Below are positions 33,380 through 42,626 of a stretch of 42,626 bases of DNA, piece after piece. Position 1 is the stretch's first letter, and each line of letters opens with the position of its first letter. Source of the DNA: Phycisphaerae bacterium (GTDB lineage Bacteria; Planctomycetota; Phycisphaerae; UBA1845); the NCBI GenBank assembly GCA_029260075.1, contig JAJDDY010000014.1, forward strand, positions 1-42,626, given 5' to 3'. The translations under genes and the position numbers were made by a program. The notes beneath the pieces were generated by a model. That model saw nothing but the letters and a program-made list of their open reading frames with translations, was not told the DNA's origin and searched no databases.

Positions 33380-35506
33380 TCAGCGCTGCGCCTCGGGCGT
33401 TTGCCACAGTTTCTTGATGGTGCTGTACGGGTTCGTGGTTGCGGTGCCTGGCTCGGAAAGTTCGTCGGAAACTGTCCGTCCGACGGTTCGTTGTTCAAAC
33501 AGGGCGCACACCGCCTTGGGAAGGAATCGCGTCAGTTGAGCGTAGCCGTGGGCGTCACTCCTTCGTGCCCCGATGTGATAATACCGGAGCGGCCAATAGA
33601 CATAGAGCCAGTCCTTGGCCCGCGTTACCGCTACGTAGAACAAGCGCCGCTCTTCCTCGACGCCGTCGTCATCCACGACGGCCATGTCCGAGGGAATCAT
33701 GCCGTCTGCGGCGTGGATGATGTGTACGACCTTCCATTCACACCCCTTAGCCGAGTGGATCGTGCTCAGTGTCAGGTAATCTTCTTCGAGAAAGGGCGGC
33801 TGCGCGAGATCGGACGTCGATCGCGGTGGATCGAGCGTCAGGTCGGTGATGAATCGTTGTCGCGAGCGGTACCTCGCGGCAATTTTCGCCAACTGCTCCA
33901 AGTCGCGAACGCGAATGTGGGCGTTGTCGTATCGTTCCTCAAAGATCGGTTCGTAGAATTGCGTGATGCGTTCGATCTGAGCCGAGAGCGGCGGGGCGTC
34001 GTGCGCATCGCGCGGTTCCGATCCGTTGTCTTCGTCCTCTCGCATGCCGTTCGTTCCGAGGCAATCTCGAAGCGTGGCGCACAGGGCGGCGAATTGTTCG
34101 CGCGCTGCGGGCGGTACGTCAGGCGGGTTGGATAGCAAAAGTGCCAGGGGGTTGGCACGGTTGGACGGATCAGAGCTTTTCGTTGGTCCACTCTTGTGGA
34201 CGCCGAGCTGTTCCATCACACGTGCGGCTGTCTTAGGTCCGACTCCGGTGAGCAGTTGACATGAGCGAAACCAACTGAGCTCGTCGTATGGGTTTTCGAG
34301 GATGCGTAGAATCGCCAACATGTCTTTGATGTGTGCGGCTTCGACGAACTTGAGCCCGCCGAACTTGTGGAACGGAATGTTCCGCCGTGCCAGTTCGATC
34401 TCCAATTGGGCGCTGTGGTGGCTTGTGCGAAATAGCACCGCTTGCTCGGTGAGCGGGATACCCTGTTCCAGATGCGTGATGATCCTCCGACAGACCGCGT
34501 CGCATTGTTGGGCTTCGTCTTCGCAAGTGAGCAGTGTGGGGCGTTGTCCGGACGAGCGATCGGACCAGAGCTCTTTCGTGTATCGCTTCTTAGCTTGCCC
34601 CATAATGGCGTTGGCGGCGGCGAGTATCGGAACCGTAGATCGATAGTTGCAATCGAGCGTGACGACGTTGGTACCGGGGAAATCATTCGGAAAATCGAAA
34701 ATGTTTTGGATGGTGGCGGCGCGGAACGAATAGATGGCCTGGGCGTCGTCGCCGACGACCATGATGTTCGTCTTGGCTCGACACATGCCGCGAAGGATTC
34801 GGGCCTGTACGCTGTTCGTGTCCTGATATTCGTCGACGAGGATGTGATCGAACCGGTCCGCCACACGAGTCGCAGTGCCGACGTTCTGGCACAGTGCGTC
34901 CCAAAACAACAGCAGGTCGTCGTAGTCCAACAACACCTGACGCTGCTTGCGTTCGACGTAGGCGTCGAAAATCGCGCCGATCCCTTTGATGTCGTCAAGA
35001 CACCACGGGAAATGTCGTTGCAGGTTCTGTTCGAGTGGCTGCTGGGCGTTGACGGTGCGGGAGTAGATGCTAAGCAATGTTTCCTTACGCGGAAATCGTC
35101 GTCGGCCTCGGGCCACGCCGAGTTCGTTGCGAATCAGATGGATCAGGTCGGCCGCGTCGGATTGGTCCATGATCGTGAACGATTCCGGCAGGTTGATCGC
35201 CCGCCCGTGGATGCGCAGCAATCGGTTCGCCACGGCGTGGAACGTGCCACCCCATACGGAGCCAGCCACATCGCGTCCGACAAGTTGCCCGGCGCGGCGG
35301 ACCATCTCCCCAGCCGCTCGGCGCGTGAAGGTTAACAGCAATATGCGGTCGGGTTGGACGCCGCGATGGATCAGGTGGGCGACGCGGCTAGCGAGCGTGC
35401 GCGTCTTTCCCGTTCCGGCGCCAGCCACGACGAGCGCCGGACCGTCGCCGAGCGTGACGGCTTTGAGTTGGGCGTCGTTCAGTCGGTCAAGCCAAGGTGT
35501 GGACAT
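33380..35506 (-). CDS. UvrD/PcrA-type superfamily 1A DNA helicase
   Basis: 708 residues from ATG 35506 (upstream in-frame ATG 35536 is possible; no strong ribosome site at either). All helicase motifs are seen: Q-motif LNDAQLKAV, Walker A GAGTGKT (29-35), Ia LLTFTRRAAGEM, II VDEYQDTN, III VVGDDAQAIYSFR, IV LDCNYRST, V TIHSAKGCEWKVVHI and VI RLFYVAVTRAKDWL. Such 3'-5' helicases act in nucleotide excision and mismatch repair and in removing RecA or stalled complexes. Motif II has DEYQD, the UvrD/PcrA/Rep form; no RecB-like nuclease domain is present. The C-terminus is short compared with E. coli UvrD, as in PcrA relatives. It is divergent from the sensor kinase gene. Confidence 0.92.
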   Translation of the reverse strand: MSTPWLDRLNDAQLKAVTLGDGPALVVAGAGTGKTRTLASRVAHLIHRGVQPDRILLLTFTRRAAGEMVRRAGQLVGRDVAGSVWGGTFHAVANRLLRIHGRAINLPESFTIMDQSDAADLIHLIRNELGVARGRRRFPRKETLLSIYSRTVNAQQPLEQNLQRHFPWCLDDIKGIGAIFDAYVERKQRQVLLDYDDLLLFWDALCQNVGTATRVADRFDHILVDEYQDTNSVQARILRGMCRAKTNIMVVGDDAQAIYSFRAATIQNIFDFPNDFPGTNVVTLDCNYRSTVPILAAANAIMGQAKKRYTKELWSDRSSGQRPTLLTCEDEAQQCDAVCRRIITHLEQGIPLTEQAVLFRTSHHSAQLEIELARRNIPFHKFGGLKFVEAAHIKDMLAILRILENPYDELSWFRSCQLLTGVGPKTAARVMEQLGVHKSGPTKSSDPSNRANPLALLLSNPPDVPPAAREQFAALCATLRDCLGTNGMREDEDNGSEPRDAHDAPPLSAQIERITQFYEPIFEERYDNAHIRVRDLEQLAKIAARYRSRQRFITDLTLDPPRSTSDLAQPPFLEEDYLTLSTIHSAKGCEWKVVHIIHAADGMIPSDMAVVDDDGVEEERRLFYVAVTRAKDWLYVYWPLRYYHIGARRSDAHGYAQLTRFLPKAVCALFEQRTVGRTVSDELSEPGTATTNPYSTIKKLWQTPEAQR

Positions 35507-35782
35507 GATGTCAAGCGACTCCGCAACGGTGGTCATCCATGCTTTGGTCGTACCGCCCGGGTACGGCGAGCGCCAGAGGCGATGGCGACCGCGCGCGAGC
35601 ACGTCGTTCACGCTCGCTCAGGATATACGCTTTTGCTTCCTGATGTCGATTTTGCGATCGCAACGCGTGGCCGACCGGCGTCCGGTTGCGTCGTGCCGCA
35701 TGGTACCATAGGCTGAGCGGGCACGGTCGGTCCATAGGCGTCATGGGTCGGCCGTGGCACAGCACCTTTCTGGAGACAGACG

Positions 35783-38700
35783 ATGGAGCGTGCTCGTCTT
35801 TCGCCGGCGGACGGAGAGCGTCGTTCGTTGCTTGAGCGTATCGCCGAGCTTGAGAAGCTCCTCGGCGAGCAACGTTCGGTCGAGGCGAATCTTCGCGCCA
35901 GAGTTGACGATCTGGAATCCGAGCCCACCCCGGACAAGCTTGCGCCGAGCGACCAGCAGTTTCGCCGTGGCGTTCTTGATGCGCCCATGCCGATCATGAT
36001 CCACGCGGAGGACGGCGAGGTTGTGCAAATCAACCGGACATGGACCGAGATCACGGGCTATTCGGTCAAGGACATCCCGACGATCGCTGTGTGGACGCGT
36101 CGGGCATATGGCGAAGCGTGTGAAATCACCAAGAGTCGCATTGAAGTACTTTACGATATTGGTGAGCGCGTAGACGAGGGCGACTACGTCATTACCACCG
36201 CCGACGGTCGGGAGCGCACTTGGCATTTCTACTCTTCGCCGCTGGGCAAGCTCCCGGACGGTCGGCGTGCCGTCATCAGCATGGCAGCGGACGTAACCGA
36301 GGAGAGGTCGGCCGAACAGGCGCTTCGCAAGAGCGAGGCCCAGCTGCGCAGCGCTCAGAGACTGGCGCACCTGGGAAGCTGGACCTGGGACATCGGCAAG
36401 GATCAAATCTCGCGCACGGAGGAGTGCGGGCACGCCTTCGGTCTTGAACCCCACGAACTACCGTCCACCTACAAGGAGTTTCTTGCGCGGGTTCATCCGG
36501 ATGATCGTGCCAACGTGAATGATGGCATCAACGCCGTCTTGCAGTACCGTGCTTCCTACACGACCGAGCACCGAATCGTACAGCCGAGCGGCGCCGTCAG
36601 GTATGTAATGGCGCGGGGTGAACTTGAGCGGGACGTCCGAGGAAGACCGTTGCGGCTTCACGGTACGACACTTGATATTACAGAGCTCAAACGGGCGGAG
36701 TCAGCGCTGCGCGCGTCCCGCGACGAATTTGAGCAACGTGTGATGCAGCGCACGCATGAGCTCGCCCAATCCAACGAAGACCTAAAGGTGGAGATTGCAG
36801 AACGCCGCCGCGCGGAGACCGAGGCGCGACGGAGCGAGCAGGAGGTGCGGTTGATCACCGACAATCTTCCAGCGTATGTTTCTTACGTCGACAAGAATCG
36901 CCGCATCGGCTTCATGAACGGCTACCACGCGGATCTGTTCGGTCGTTCCAGAAGGAAGGTCGAGGGCAAGCATGTTCGCGACGTCATCGGCAAGGAAACC
37001 TATCGTGCCGTTGAGACGTACATGGACAGCGCACTGGGGGGTCAACAAACATCGTTCGACATTAGTATTGACGATGATGCGGGCGAGAAGCACTGGCTGC
37101 AAGGAACGTACGTTCCCCGGATTAGCGAGCAAGGCGACGTGGAGGGATTCTACGCCCTGGTTCGCGACGTTACGGACCGCAAGGTTGCCGAAGCTAAGGC
37201 GCACGCCGCCGAAAACCTGTACCGGACGCTGTTTCAACAATCGCCTGACGCTATCGTCCTCATCGACCGTGAGACGACGCGTCCGGTCGAGTTCAATGAG
37301 CTCGCGCCGAAGCTGTTGGGGTATACACCGGAAGAATTTGCCAAGCTACGAGTCAGTGACTTTGAGGCCGTTGAGACCGCCGAAGAAATCCGAGAACGTG
37401 TCGAGAAAGTTCTGCGGGAGGGGCACGACAAGTTTGAGACCAAGATGCGGTGCAAGAATGGCGATCTTCGCGACGTCCTTGTTAGCGCCCGTGTCTTGGA
37501 CATCGCTGGGCGCAAGGTGTTCCACAACATCTTCCGCGATATCACGGAGCGAAAGAAATCGGAGGCGTCGCTGCAACGAACGCAATACGCCATCGATCAT
37601 GGAACGGATCCGATCTACTGGGTGCGTGCCGATGGGCGCATAGCGTACGTCAACGAGGCTGCGACTCGTGCGCTGGGATACAGCAGCGAGGAACTACTGT
37701 CGATGGCCGTGTCTGACATTGATCCTGATTTTCCACAAGATGTTTGGCCGGATCATTGGGAGAACATGAAGCGCACGCGGTCCATGACGTTCGACGCCCA
37801 CCACAGGAAGAAAAGTGGTTTCGTGTTTCCTGTTGAAGTTCACATTGATTTTGTTGAATACGAAGGCGATGGCTACATTTGGGCGTACGTTCGGGACAAT
37901 ACCGAGCGGCACCGCAGCAGCGACGCATTGGAGGCTTCTGAGAATAAGATGCGGGCTGTCCTGCAATCTGCCGCAGACAGTATTATTGTCATCGACGACC
38001 GCGGGAGTATTGAATTGTTGAACGCCGCCGCGGAGTCTTTGTTCGGTTACGCGGCCGATGAAATTGTGGGGAAGAATATCAGGTACTTAATGCCCGAACC
38101 GTATCGGAGCGCCCACGATGGGTACCTGCGTCGGTTTCTCGAAACGGGCGTGTCCGGTGTGCTCGGCCAACGTCGCGAGTTGAAGGCGTTGCTGAAGGAC
38201 GGGACGTCCATCCCGATCGAACTCAATGCGAGTGAGGTCAGCATCGGAAGTACGCGCGTATTCGTCGGAATCGTGACCGATCTGCGTGAGCGCCGGAAAA
38301 CTGAAGAACTGTTGCGCCGAGCCGAGCGGCTCGCCTCGATCGGCACCTTGGCTGCGGGAATCGCGCACGAAATCAACAATCCGCTCGGAGCCATACTCAT
38401 CAGCGCGAACTATGCGCTGACGTCTCTTGGCGATAGGGCATCTGCTCGCGAAGCGATCGAAGATATTGTAAGTGACGTGGGACGTTGCACGCAGATCGTC
38501 AAGAGCGTCCTTACGATGGCGAGCGTATCGCCGGCGCCTGTGCGGAAGGCCATCGATGTGAATGGGCCCGTTCGAACCGCCAGCCGTCTTGCGAAGCACT
38601 ATGCGACGAGCGAAGACGTTGCTGTGGAGTTGAGTCTCGCGCCGAGTCTCCCGCAAGTGAGGGGGAGTTCGTTGGAAATTGAGCAAGTACTCGTCAATCT

Positions 38701-39046
38701 GATCACGAACGCAGTTCGGGCCAGCCAAGACGGAGGCAAGGTCATAGTGACCACGTCAGCGGACCGAGACCACGTGACGCTGTCCGTTTCGGACACCGGG
38801 GCCGGTATGTCACTGGAATCGGTACAGCACGCCTTCGACCCGTTCTTCACGACGAACGCCGCTGAAGGTGGATCGGGGCTTGGTCTAAGCCTTTCGCACA
38901 GCATCGTGGCTGCGCTCCAGGGCAAGATTTGGATTGACACCGAGCAGAAGGGCGGTACGAAGGTATGCGTGGAATTGCCTCGGGACGACCGTTGTGACGG
39001 AGTACGGGAAGCAGCTTCCGGCGAAACAGGTGACGCCACGACCTGA
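35783..39046 (+). CDS. Six-PAS cytoplasmic histidine kinase with FixL-like haem-PAS
   Basis: 1087 residues, no membrane segment. GGAG 7 bases before ATG 35783. A coiled-coil start (about 15-50) is followed by six PAS/PAC domains (about 58-175, 185-305, 355-465, 475-592, 595-715, 722-845), with a coiled coil between PAS2 and PAS3. The last PAS contains LMPEPYRSAHDGYLRRF with His778 and, 20 residues on, Arg798. These align with His200 (haem ligand) and Arg220 (O2-contact) of Bradyrhizobium FixL with identical spacing, so haem binding is inferred. The HisKA domain has phospho-His862 (AHEINNPLG); the HATPase domain has NLITNAVRAS, DTGAGM, DPFFTT and GGSGLGLSLS. It is likely to pair with the FixJ-type regulator at 39391. 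The other PAS domains have unknown ligands. Confidence 0.93.
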   Translation: MERARLSPADGERRSLLERIAELEKLLGEQRSVEANLRARVDDLESEPTPDKLAPSDQQFRRGVLDAPMPIMIHAEDGEVVQINRTWTEITGYSVKDIPTIAVWTRRAYGEACEITKSRIEVLYDIGERVDEGDYVITTADGRERTWHFYSSPLGKLPDGRRAVISMAADVTEERSAEQALRKSEAQLRSAQRLAHLGSWTWDIGKDQISRTEECGHAFGLEPHELPSTYKEFLARVHPDDRANVNDGINAVLQYRASYTTEHRIVQPSGAVRYVMARGELERDVRGRPLRLHGTTLDITELKRAESALRASRDEFEQRVMQRTHELAQSNEDLKVEIAERRRAETEARRSEQEVRLITDNLPAYVSYVDKNRRIGFMNGYHADLFGRSRRKVEGKHVRDVIGKETYRAVETYMDSALGGQQTSFDISIDDDAGEKHWLQGTYVPRISEQGDVEGFYALVRDVTDRKVAEAKAHAAENLYRTLFQQSPDAIVLIDRETTRPVEFNELAPKLLGYTPEEFAKLRVSDFEAVETAEEIRERVEKVLREGHDKFETKMRCKNGDLRDVLVSARVLDIAGRKVFHNIFRDITERKKSEASLQRTQYAIDHGTDPIYWVRADGRIAYVNEAATRALGYSSEELLSMAVSDIDPDFPQDVWPDHWENMKRTRSMTFDAHHRKKSGFVFPVEVHIDFVEYEGDGYIWAYVRDNTERHRSSDALEASENKMRAVLQSAADSIIVIDDRGSIELLNAAAESLFGYAADEIVGKNIRYLMPEPYRSAHDGYLRRFLETGVSGVLGQRRELKALLKDGTSIPIELNASEVSIGSTRVFVGIVTDLRERRKTEELLRRAERLASIGTLAAGIAHEINNPLGAILISANYALTSLGDRASAREAIEDIVSDVGRCTQIVKSVLTMASVSPAPVRKAIDVNGPVRTASRLAKHYATSEDVAVELSLAPSLPQVRGSSLEIEQVLVNLITNAVRASQDGGKVIVTTSADRDHVTLSVSDTGAGMSLESVQHAFDPFFTTNAAEGGSGLGLSLSHSIVAALQGKIWIDTEQKGGTKVCVELPRDDRCDGVREAASGETGDATT

Positions 39047-39390
39047 GTCCGCAGATTGAAGTCTTCTTCGACACTCTTCTGGGTTGTTGGTCGTGTTCGA
39101 ATTCGATTGATGAGCCGATACGCTCTTGCGATGTGGGGTAGAAGCGAGCCCCGGGTTTTGGTATCGTGTTGGTGTGTGGTCCCACGCGATACGTGCGGCG
39201 GAACATGTCGATTCGTTTCGCGGCCAGTGCGTAGATGCGTTCGGTGCCTCATGAATTACAGAATCCACTATAGGTGGGTCCTAGACATGTCGATCAAGGT
39301 TTTCGGACCCGTTGCGTTCGCTGACGAGATGGGTTCCGTCGGATTGCAGCAAGCGTCGCCGTACATCGTTAACAGGTTGGAGTTCCCGCA
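39047..39390. other. Space between kinase and response regulator genes
   Basis: 344 bases. It holds no convincing long gene; a small ORF overlapping the regulator start is listed separately. TTGGAG at 39377-39382 is the regulator ribosome site. Confidence 0.4.
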
Positions 39391-39394
39391 ATGA
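39287..39394 (+). CDS. Possible 35-residue ORF coupled to the response regulator
   Basis: ATG 39287 follows an AGGTGG-like site and encodes MSIKVFGPVAFADEMG then a further 19 residues, ending LEFPQ. Its TGA (39392-39394) overlaps the regulator ATG 39391 in an ATGA junction. No similarity recognised. The regulator has its own ribosome site, so coupling is optional. It could be chance. Confidence 0.25.
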   Translation: MSIKVFGPVAFADEMGSVGLQQASPYIVNRLEFPQ

Positions 39395-40056
39395 CATCAG
39401 ATCTGGTGGTTTATCTCGTTGAAGACGACGCCTCGATGCGACGGTCACTTCGTCGTGCTATCAACTCCATGGGCTGGCAGGTAGAAGAATTTGAGTCGGG
39501 AGACGATTTCCTGGCAGAGTTTGACCCTAACCGCCCCGGATGCATTGTCCTAGATGTTCGGATGACAGGCATTACAGGGTTGACGGTCCAGGATCGCCTT
39601 TGCGAAATGGGATCGTGTACACCCATCATATTCATCACCGGTTTCGCCGAGGTTCCCGCCGCCGTGAAGGCCATGAAAGCTGGCGCCGTCGACTTTATCG
39701 AGAAGCCCTTTCCGGAGCAGACGCTGCTCGCCGCGATCGAAATCGCCATGGCCCGTGACAAGGGAGACCGCCGTGCGTGGGTCGAGCGGCGGACGGTGGC
39801 CGAGCGCTACGATCGCCTGACACGTCGCGGTCACGAAGTCGTTCGACATGTCGTAGCCGGGCGGACCAACAAGCAAATCGCCGCACTACTCCAAGTGAGC
39901 CCCCAGACCATTGACGCCCACAGAGCCAAGGCGATGCAGACGCTCCACGTCGACAGTGTAGCCGAGCTCGTGCGCACGGTGGTCCAGATGCAAGATCACC
40001 GAGCGAAGAGTGGGTCGACTGGATTATCCAGCGCTTTGGCTGCGAATCACGCCTAG
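39391..40056 (+). CDS. FixJ-type response regulator (receiver plus LuxR-type HTH)
   Basis: 221 residues. The receiver domain (about 5-120) has the acidic pair Glu11/Asp12-Asp13, phosphoacceptor Asp55 in IVLDVRM, Thr in FITGFAEVP and Lys in FIEKPF. The linker leads to a C-terminal HTH (about 145-205) with YDRLTRRGHEVVRHVVAGRTNKQIAALLQVSPQTIDAHRAKAM, the FixJ/NarL signature. FixJ proteins bind DNA as phosphorylation-driven dimers and activate transcription. TTGGAG lies 8 bases before ATG 39391. Position directly after the FixL-like kinase makes it the obvious partner. Confidence 0.92.
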   Translation: MTSDLVVYLVEDDASMRRSLRRAINSMGWQVEEFESGDDFLAEFDPNRPGCIVLDVRMTGITGLTVQDRLCEMGSCTPIIFITGFAEVPAAVKAMKAGAVDFIEKPFPEQTLLAAIEIAMARDKGDRRAWVERRTVAERYDRLTRRGHEVVRHVVAGRTNKQIAALLQVSPQTIDAHRAKAMQTLHVDSVAELVRTVVQMQDHRAKSGSTGLSSALAANHA

Positions 40057-40265
40057 TTCCACCCCCAGTTTTTTCCGAATTTCAGTAGACGGCAAAGAGC
40101 GAGGCAGCGGCCTCTCTTTCTTGGCGTTCGATCGCGGGTCGGCGATTCTCGTGCGCCGGAATGTGTGCGCACGCGGGCTGATGCGCCGAGCACTCAATTC
40201 GATAGCTGTGAGCAAGGGCTTCTATTTCACTAACTGGGGCATTTCAGGAAAAACGGGGTGTACGA

Positions 40266-42626
40266 ATGACGACGAGAAAGAATGAATCGACTGTAGAGAA
40301 CCGCTTTTCCACATTCGCGAAAAGCAGCGGGAGCGCGGACGCCACGCTGGATCGACTGCAGTCGGTCCTCGACAAGCTCGGGACGAACGTGCTGATTGCC
40401 AACTCCGATCGTGAGCTTGTGTACATGAACAAGCGTTCCGAGGAGACGTTGCGCGCCGTAGAGGGCATCCTGCAAAAAGAACTAGGGCTCAGCGTCGACG
40501 AGCTGATTGGCGGCAGCCTGGACCGCTTCCATGGCTCGCGCACGAAGGAGATCGCCAAGATACTTTCCGACCCGAGAAACCTTCCGGTCAAGACCGATAT
40601 TCGGCTTGGTCCGCTAATGCTGGCGCTTGAGGTCAATTCGGTGTTCGACGAACAAGGCGAGTACGTCGGACAAGTCGTGAACTGGGAAGACGGTACTGAG
40701 CAGAAGCTTCAGAACGCCGACGTCCAGGGTCAGATCGCAGCGATCAACAAGGCTCAGGCCGTGATCGAGTTCAACATGGACGGTACGATCATCACCGCCA
40801 ACGACAACTTTCTTTCGACGCTTGGGTACACGTTGGGCGAGGTCCAGGGTCAGCATCACAGCATGTTTGTGGACGCAGCGTTCGCCGCCAGCCCGGATTA
40901 CAAGGCGTTTTGGGACAAGCTCAACCGTGGCGAATTTGAAGCCAAGGAATTCAAGCGCATCGGCAAGGGTGGCAAGGAGGTCTGGATCCAGGCGTCCTAC
41001 AACCCGATCATGGACCTCAACGGTAAGCCCTTCAAGGTCGTCAAGTATGCCACGGATGTGACCGAGCAGAAGCTTCAGAACGCCGACTTCCGGGGTCAGA
41101 TCGAAGCGGTCGGCAAGTCCCAGGCTGTCATCGAGTTCAACATGGACGGGACGATCATCACCGCCAACGACAACTTCCTGACCGTGCTGGGCTATACGCT
41201 TCAGGAAGTCCAGGGTAAGCACCACAGCATGTTTGTCGACGCGGCGTTCGCCGCCAGCCCGGATTACAAGGCGTTCTGGGACAAGCTCAACCGTGGTGAG
41301 TATGAAGCCAAAGAATTCAAGCGCATCGGCAAGGGTGGCAAGGAGGTCTGGATCCAGGCATCCTACAACCCGATCATGGACCTCAACGGCCAGCCCTTCA
41401 AGGTCGTCAAGTATGCCACGGACGTGACGGAGCAAAAGCTTCAGAACGCCGATTTCCGAGGCCAGATCGAAGCGGTTGGCAAGGCCCAGGCGGTCATTGA
41501 GTTCAACATGGACGGGACGATCATCACCGCCAACGACAACTTCCTGACCGTGCTGGGCTATACGCTTCAGGAAATCCAGGGTAAGCACCACAGCATGTTT
41601 GTGGACGCGGCGTTCGCCGCCAGCCCGGATTACAAGGCGTTCTGGGACAAGCTCAACCGTGGCGAATATGAGGCCAAGGAATTCAAGCGCATCGGCAAAG
41701 GTGGCAAGGAGGTCTGGATTCAGGCGTCCTACAACCCGATCATGGACCTCAACGGCAAGTCCTTCAAGGTCGTCAAGTATGCTACGGATGTGACGGAGCA
41801 GAAGACTGCTGCCGTAAGATTGCAGACAAGTGTTGATGAACTGCTCAACAACGTCCAAGCGGCGGCCGACGGCGATCTGCAGACCGTAGTGACCGTCAAA
41901 GGGAGCGACGCGATCGGGCGGCTCGGCGAAGGCGTCGAGAAAATGGTCGCGAGCTTGAGGACGGTCATTACGCAAATCGTCGAAACGGCCGAGCAGTTCA
42001 CCGAAGGGTCGCGTGTCGTGGCTGAGGGATCGACGTCGTTGTCCGACGGTGCGCAGTCGCAGTCAGCCAATGTCGAGGAAATGTCCGGGTCGATCCAGTC
42101 GCTGAACAAGATGATCGAGGGCGTGGCCGAAAATGCCAAGAAAGCCAACGAAGTCGCGACCGACACGAGTTCACGCGCGGAAGAGGGCGGCGCTGCGGTC
42201 GCAAAGAACATCGAAGCGATGAAGCTCATCGACAAATCGGCGGAGCAGATTGCAGAGATCATCGGCGTCATCTCCGAGATCGCTGCGCAGACGAACTTGC
42301 TCGCGCTCAACGCAGCGATCGAAGCCGCCCGCGCCGGCGAACACGGGCTCGGGTTCGCGGTTGTTGCGGACGAGGTTCGGAAGCTGGCGGAGCGGTCGAG
42401 TCAGGCGGCTAAGGAGATCAACGGATTGATCAAGGAGTCGACGCAGCGGGTCAAGGAAGGTGCGGAACTTAGCGAGCAGACCGGTGCGGCGTTGCAAACG
42501 ATTATCGAAGGCGTGGAGCAAACCGCTCAGGGCATCGCGCAAATTGCCGAAGCGACCAGCGAACAAGCTCAGACGGCCGGCGAGGTGAGCGTAGCCATCG
42601 AAAACGTGGCTTCGATTACCGAGAAC
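40266..42626 (+). CDS. Soluble PAS-repeat methyl-accepting chemotaxis protein (3' end outside window)
   Basis: The frame runs from ATG 40266 (GGGGTG nearby) past the window edge; at least 787 residues, no membrane segment. First comes a divergent PAS (about 35-140: [18 protein letters not shown]), then three near-identical 122-residue PAS units from 40701, 41067 and 41433 ([45 protein letters not shown]), a HAMP-like linker with [21 protein letters not shown], and the signalling hairpin tip ([38 protein letters not shown]). Such BdlA/Aer-like soluble receptors sense cytoplasmic redox or energy state and signal to CheA. No che genes are visible. Units 2 and 3 differ at about 21 of 366 bases by eye, 4 amino acids. 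The minus-strand open frame over the same repeats is only its shadow. Confidence 0.93.
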   Translation, partial: MTTRKNESTVENRFSTFAKSSGSADATLDRLQSVLDKLGTNVLIANSDRELVYMNKRSEETLRAVEGILQKELGLSVDELIGGSLDRFHGSRTKEIAKILSDPRNLPVKTDIRLGPLMLALEVNSVFDEQGEYVGQVVNWEDGTEQKLQNADVQGQIAAINKAQAVIEFNMDGTIITANDNFLSTLGYTLGEVQGQHHSMFVDAAFAASPDYKAFWDKLNRGEFEAKEFKRIGKGGKEVWIQASYNPIMDLNGKPFKVVKYATDVTEQKLQNADFRGQIEAVGKSQAVIEFNMDGTIITANDNFLTVLGYTLQEVQGKHHSMFVDAAFAASPDYKAFWDKLNRGEYEAKEFKRIGKGGKEVWIQASYNPIMDLNGQPFKVVKYATDVTEQKLQNADFRGQIEAVGKAQAVIEFNMDGTIITANDNFLTVLGYTLQEIQGKHHSMFVDAAFAASPDYKAFWDKLNRGEYEAKEFKRIGKGGKEVWIQASYNPIMDLNGKSFKVVKYATDVTEQKTAAVRLQTSVDELLNNVQAAADGDLQTVVTVKGSDAIGRLGEGVEKMVASLRTVITQIVETAEQFTEGSRVVAEGSTSLSDGAQSQSANVEEMSGSIQSLNKMIEGVAENAKKANEVATDTSSRAEEGGAAVAKNIEAMKLIDKSAEQIAEIIGVISEIAAQTNLLALNAAIEAARAGEHGLGFAVVADEVRKLAERSSQAAKEINGLIKESTQRVKEGAELSEQTGAALQTIIEGVEQTAQGIAQIAEATSEQAQTAGEVSVAIENVASITEN
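40701..41798 (+). repeat. Three tandem 366-bp PAS-encoding units
   Basis: Unit starts at 40701, 41067 and 41433 give an exact 366-base period. Units 2 and 3 are about 94% identical by eye with mostly synonymous changes; unit 1 is more divergent. This indicates tandem duplication within the chemoreceptor gene, later held similar by selection and/or gene conversion. Confidence 0.9.

Noticed and set aside
40614-41975. A 453-codon open frame on the minus strand across the PAS repeats, itself repetitive
   Set aside because: It is the antisense shadow of the chemoreceptor. The plus strand encodes clear PAS and MCP motifs, and the apparent repeats mirror the 366-bp PAS units.
1-42626. tRNA, rRNA or riboswitch genes
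   Set aside because: Scanning the intergenic regions by eye gave no cloverleaf-like sequence, rRNA landmarks or known riboswitch cores. A covariance-model search would settle it.

Overview
This GC-rich window most likely comes from a planctomycete (Planctomycetota, perhaps a Phycisphaerae-type lineage). The evidence is a run of very large exported proteins carrying Asp-Cys-Asn-x-Asn-Gly-x-Pro-Asp-type calcium-binding-like repeats and dockerin-like C-termini, a prepilin-like protein of the kind abundant in that phylum, the LL-diaminopimelate aminotransferase lysine route, a lipid A-type acyltransferase, a multihaem c-type lipoprotein and many non-ATG starts. The assignment is inferred from gene content; no rRNA or tRNA gene was found.

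Layout. 1-677: the end of an ISL3-type transposase and a MOSC-domain protein with a short coupled leader ORF. 978-22615: an exported-protein region holding a giant subtilase, a choice-of-anchor-B protein, a lipoprotein/zinc-ribbon pair, an S9 peptidase, a TauE/SafE permease, queA, an LpxL-like acyltransferase, a BNR/sialidase-fold protein and a 1016-residue Cys-rich protein. 23087-23917: an IS5-family element whose transposase needs a -1 frameshift. 24240-29195: a nine-haem cytochrome lipoprotein, a B12-binding-type radical SAM protein, and a prepilin-like protein followed by a zinc-ribbon membrane protein. 29270-35506: a TolB-like propeller, folK and dapL (likely one operon), an exported unknown, and a UvrD/PcrA helicase. 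35783-42626: a sensory cluster.

The sensory cluster is the strongest functional unit. It has a cytoplasmic histidine kinase with six PAS domains, a FixJ-type response regulator, and a soluble methyl-accepting chemotaxis protein that runs off the window edge. The last PAS of the kinase keeps the two residues of the FixL haem pocket (His778 and Arg798) at the FixL spacing of 20. A FixLJ-like oxygen or redox circuit beside a PAS chemoreceptor is a reasonable inference. The chemoreceptor carries three tandem 366-bp PAS units; two of them differ at only about 21 positions by eye.

The intergenic spaces hold two repeat families. One is a long-hairpin element of about 80-135 bp, with five copies and a half copy; its best copy has 16/17 terminal inverted repeats that resemble the end of the resident IS5 element, so it may be a MITE. 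The other is a short hairpin found at gene 3' ends. The four largest exported proteins share DCN-type repeats and/or dockerin-like tails, which suggests a common surface-display or assembly mechanism. No cohesin-like partner was recognised.
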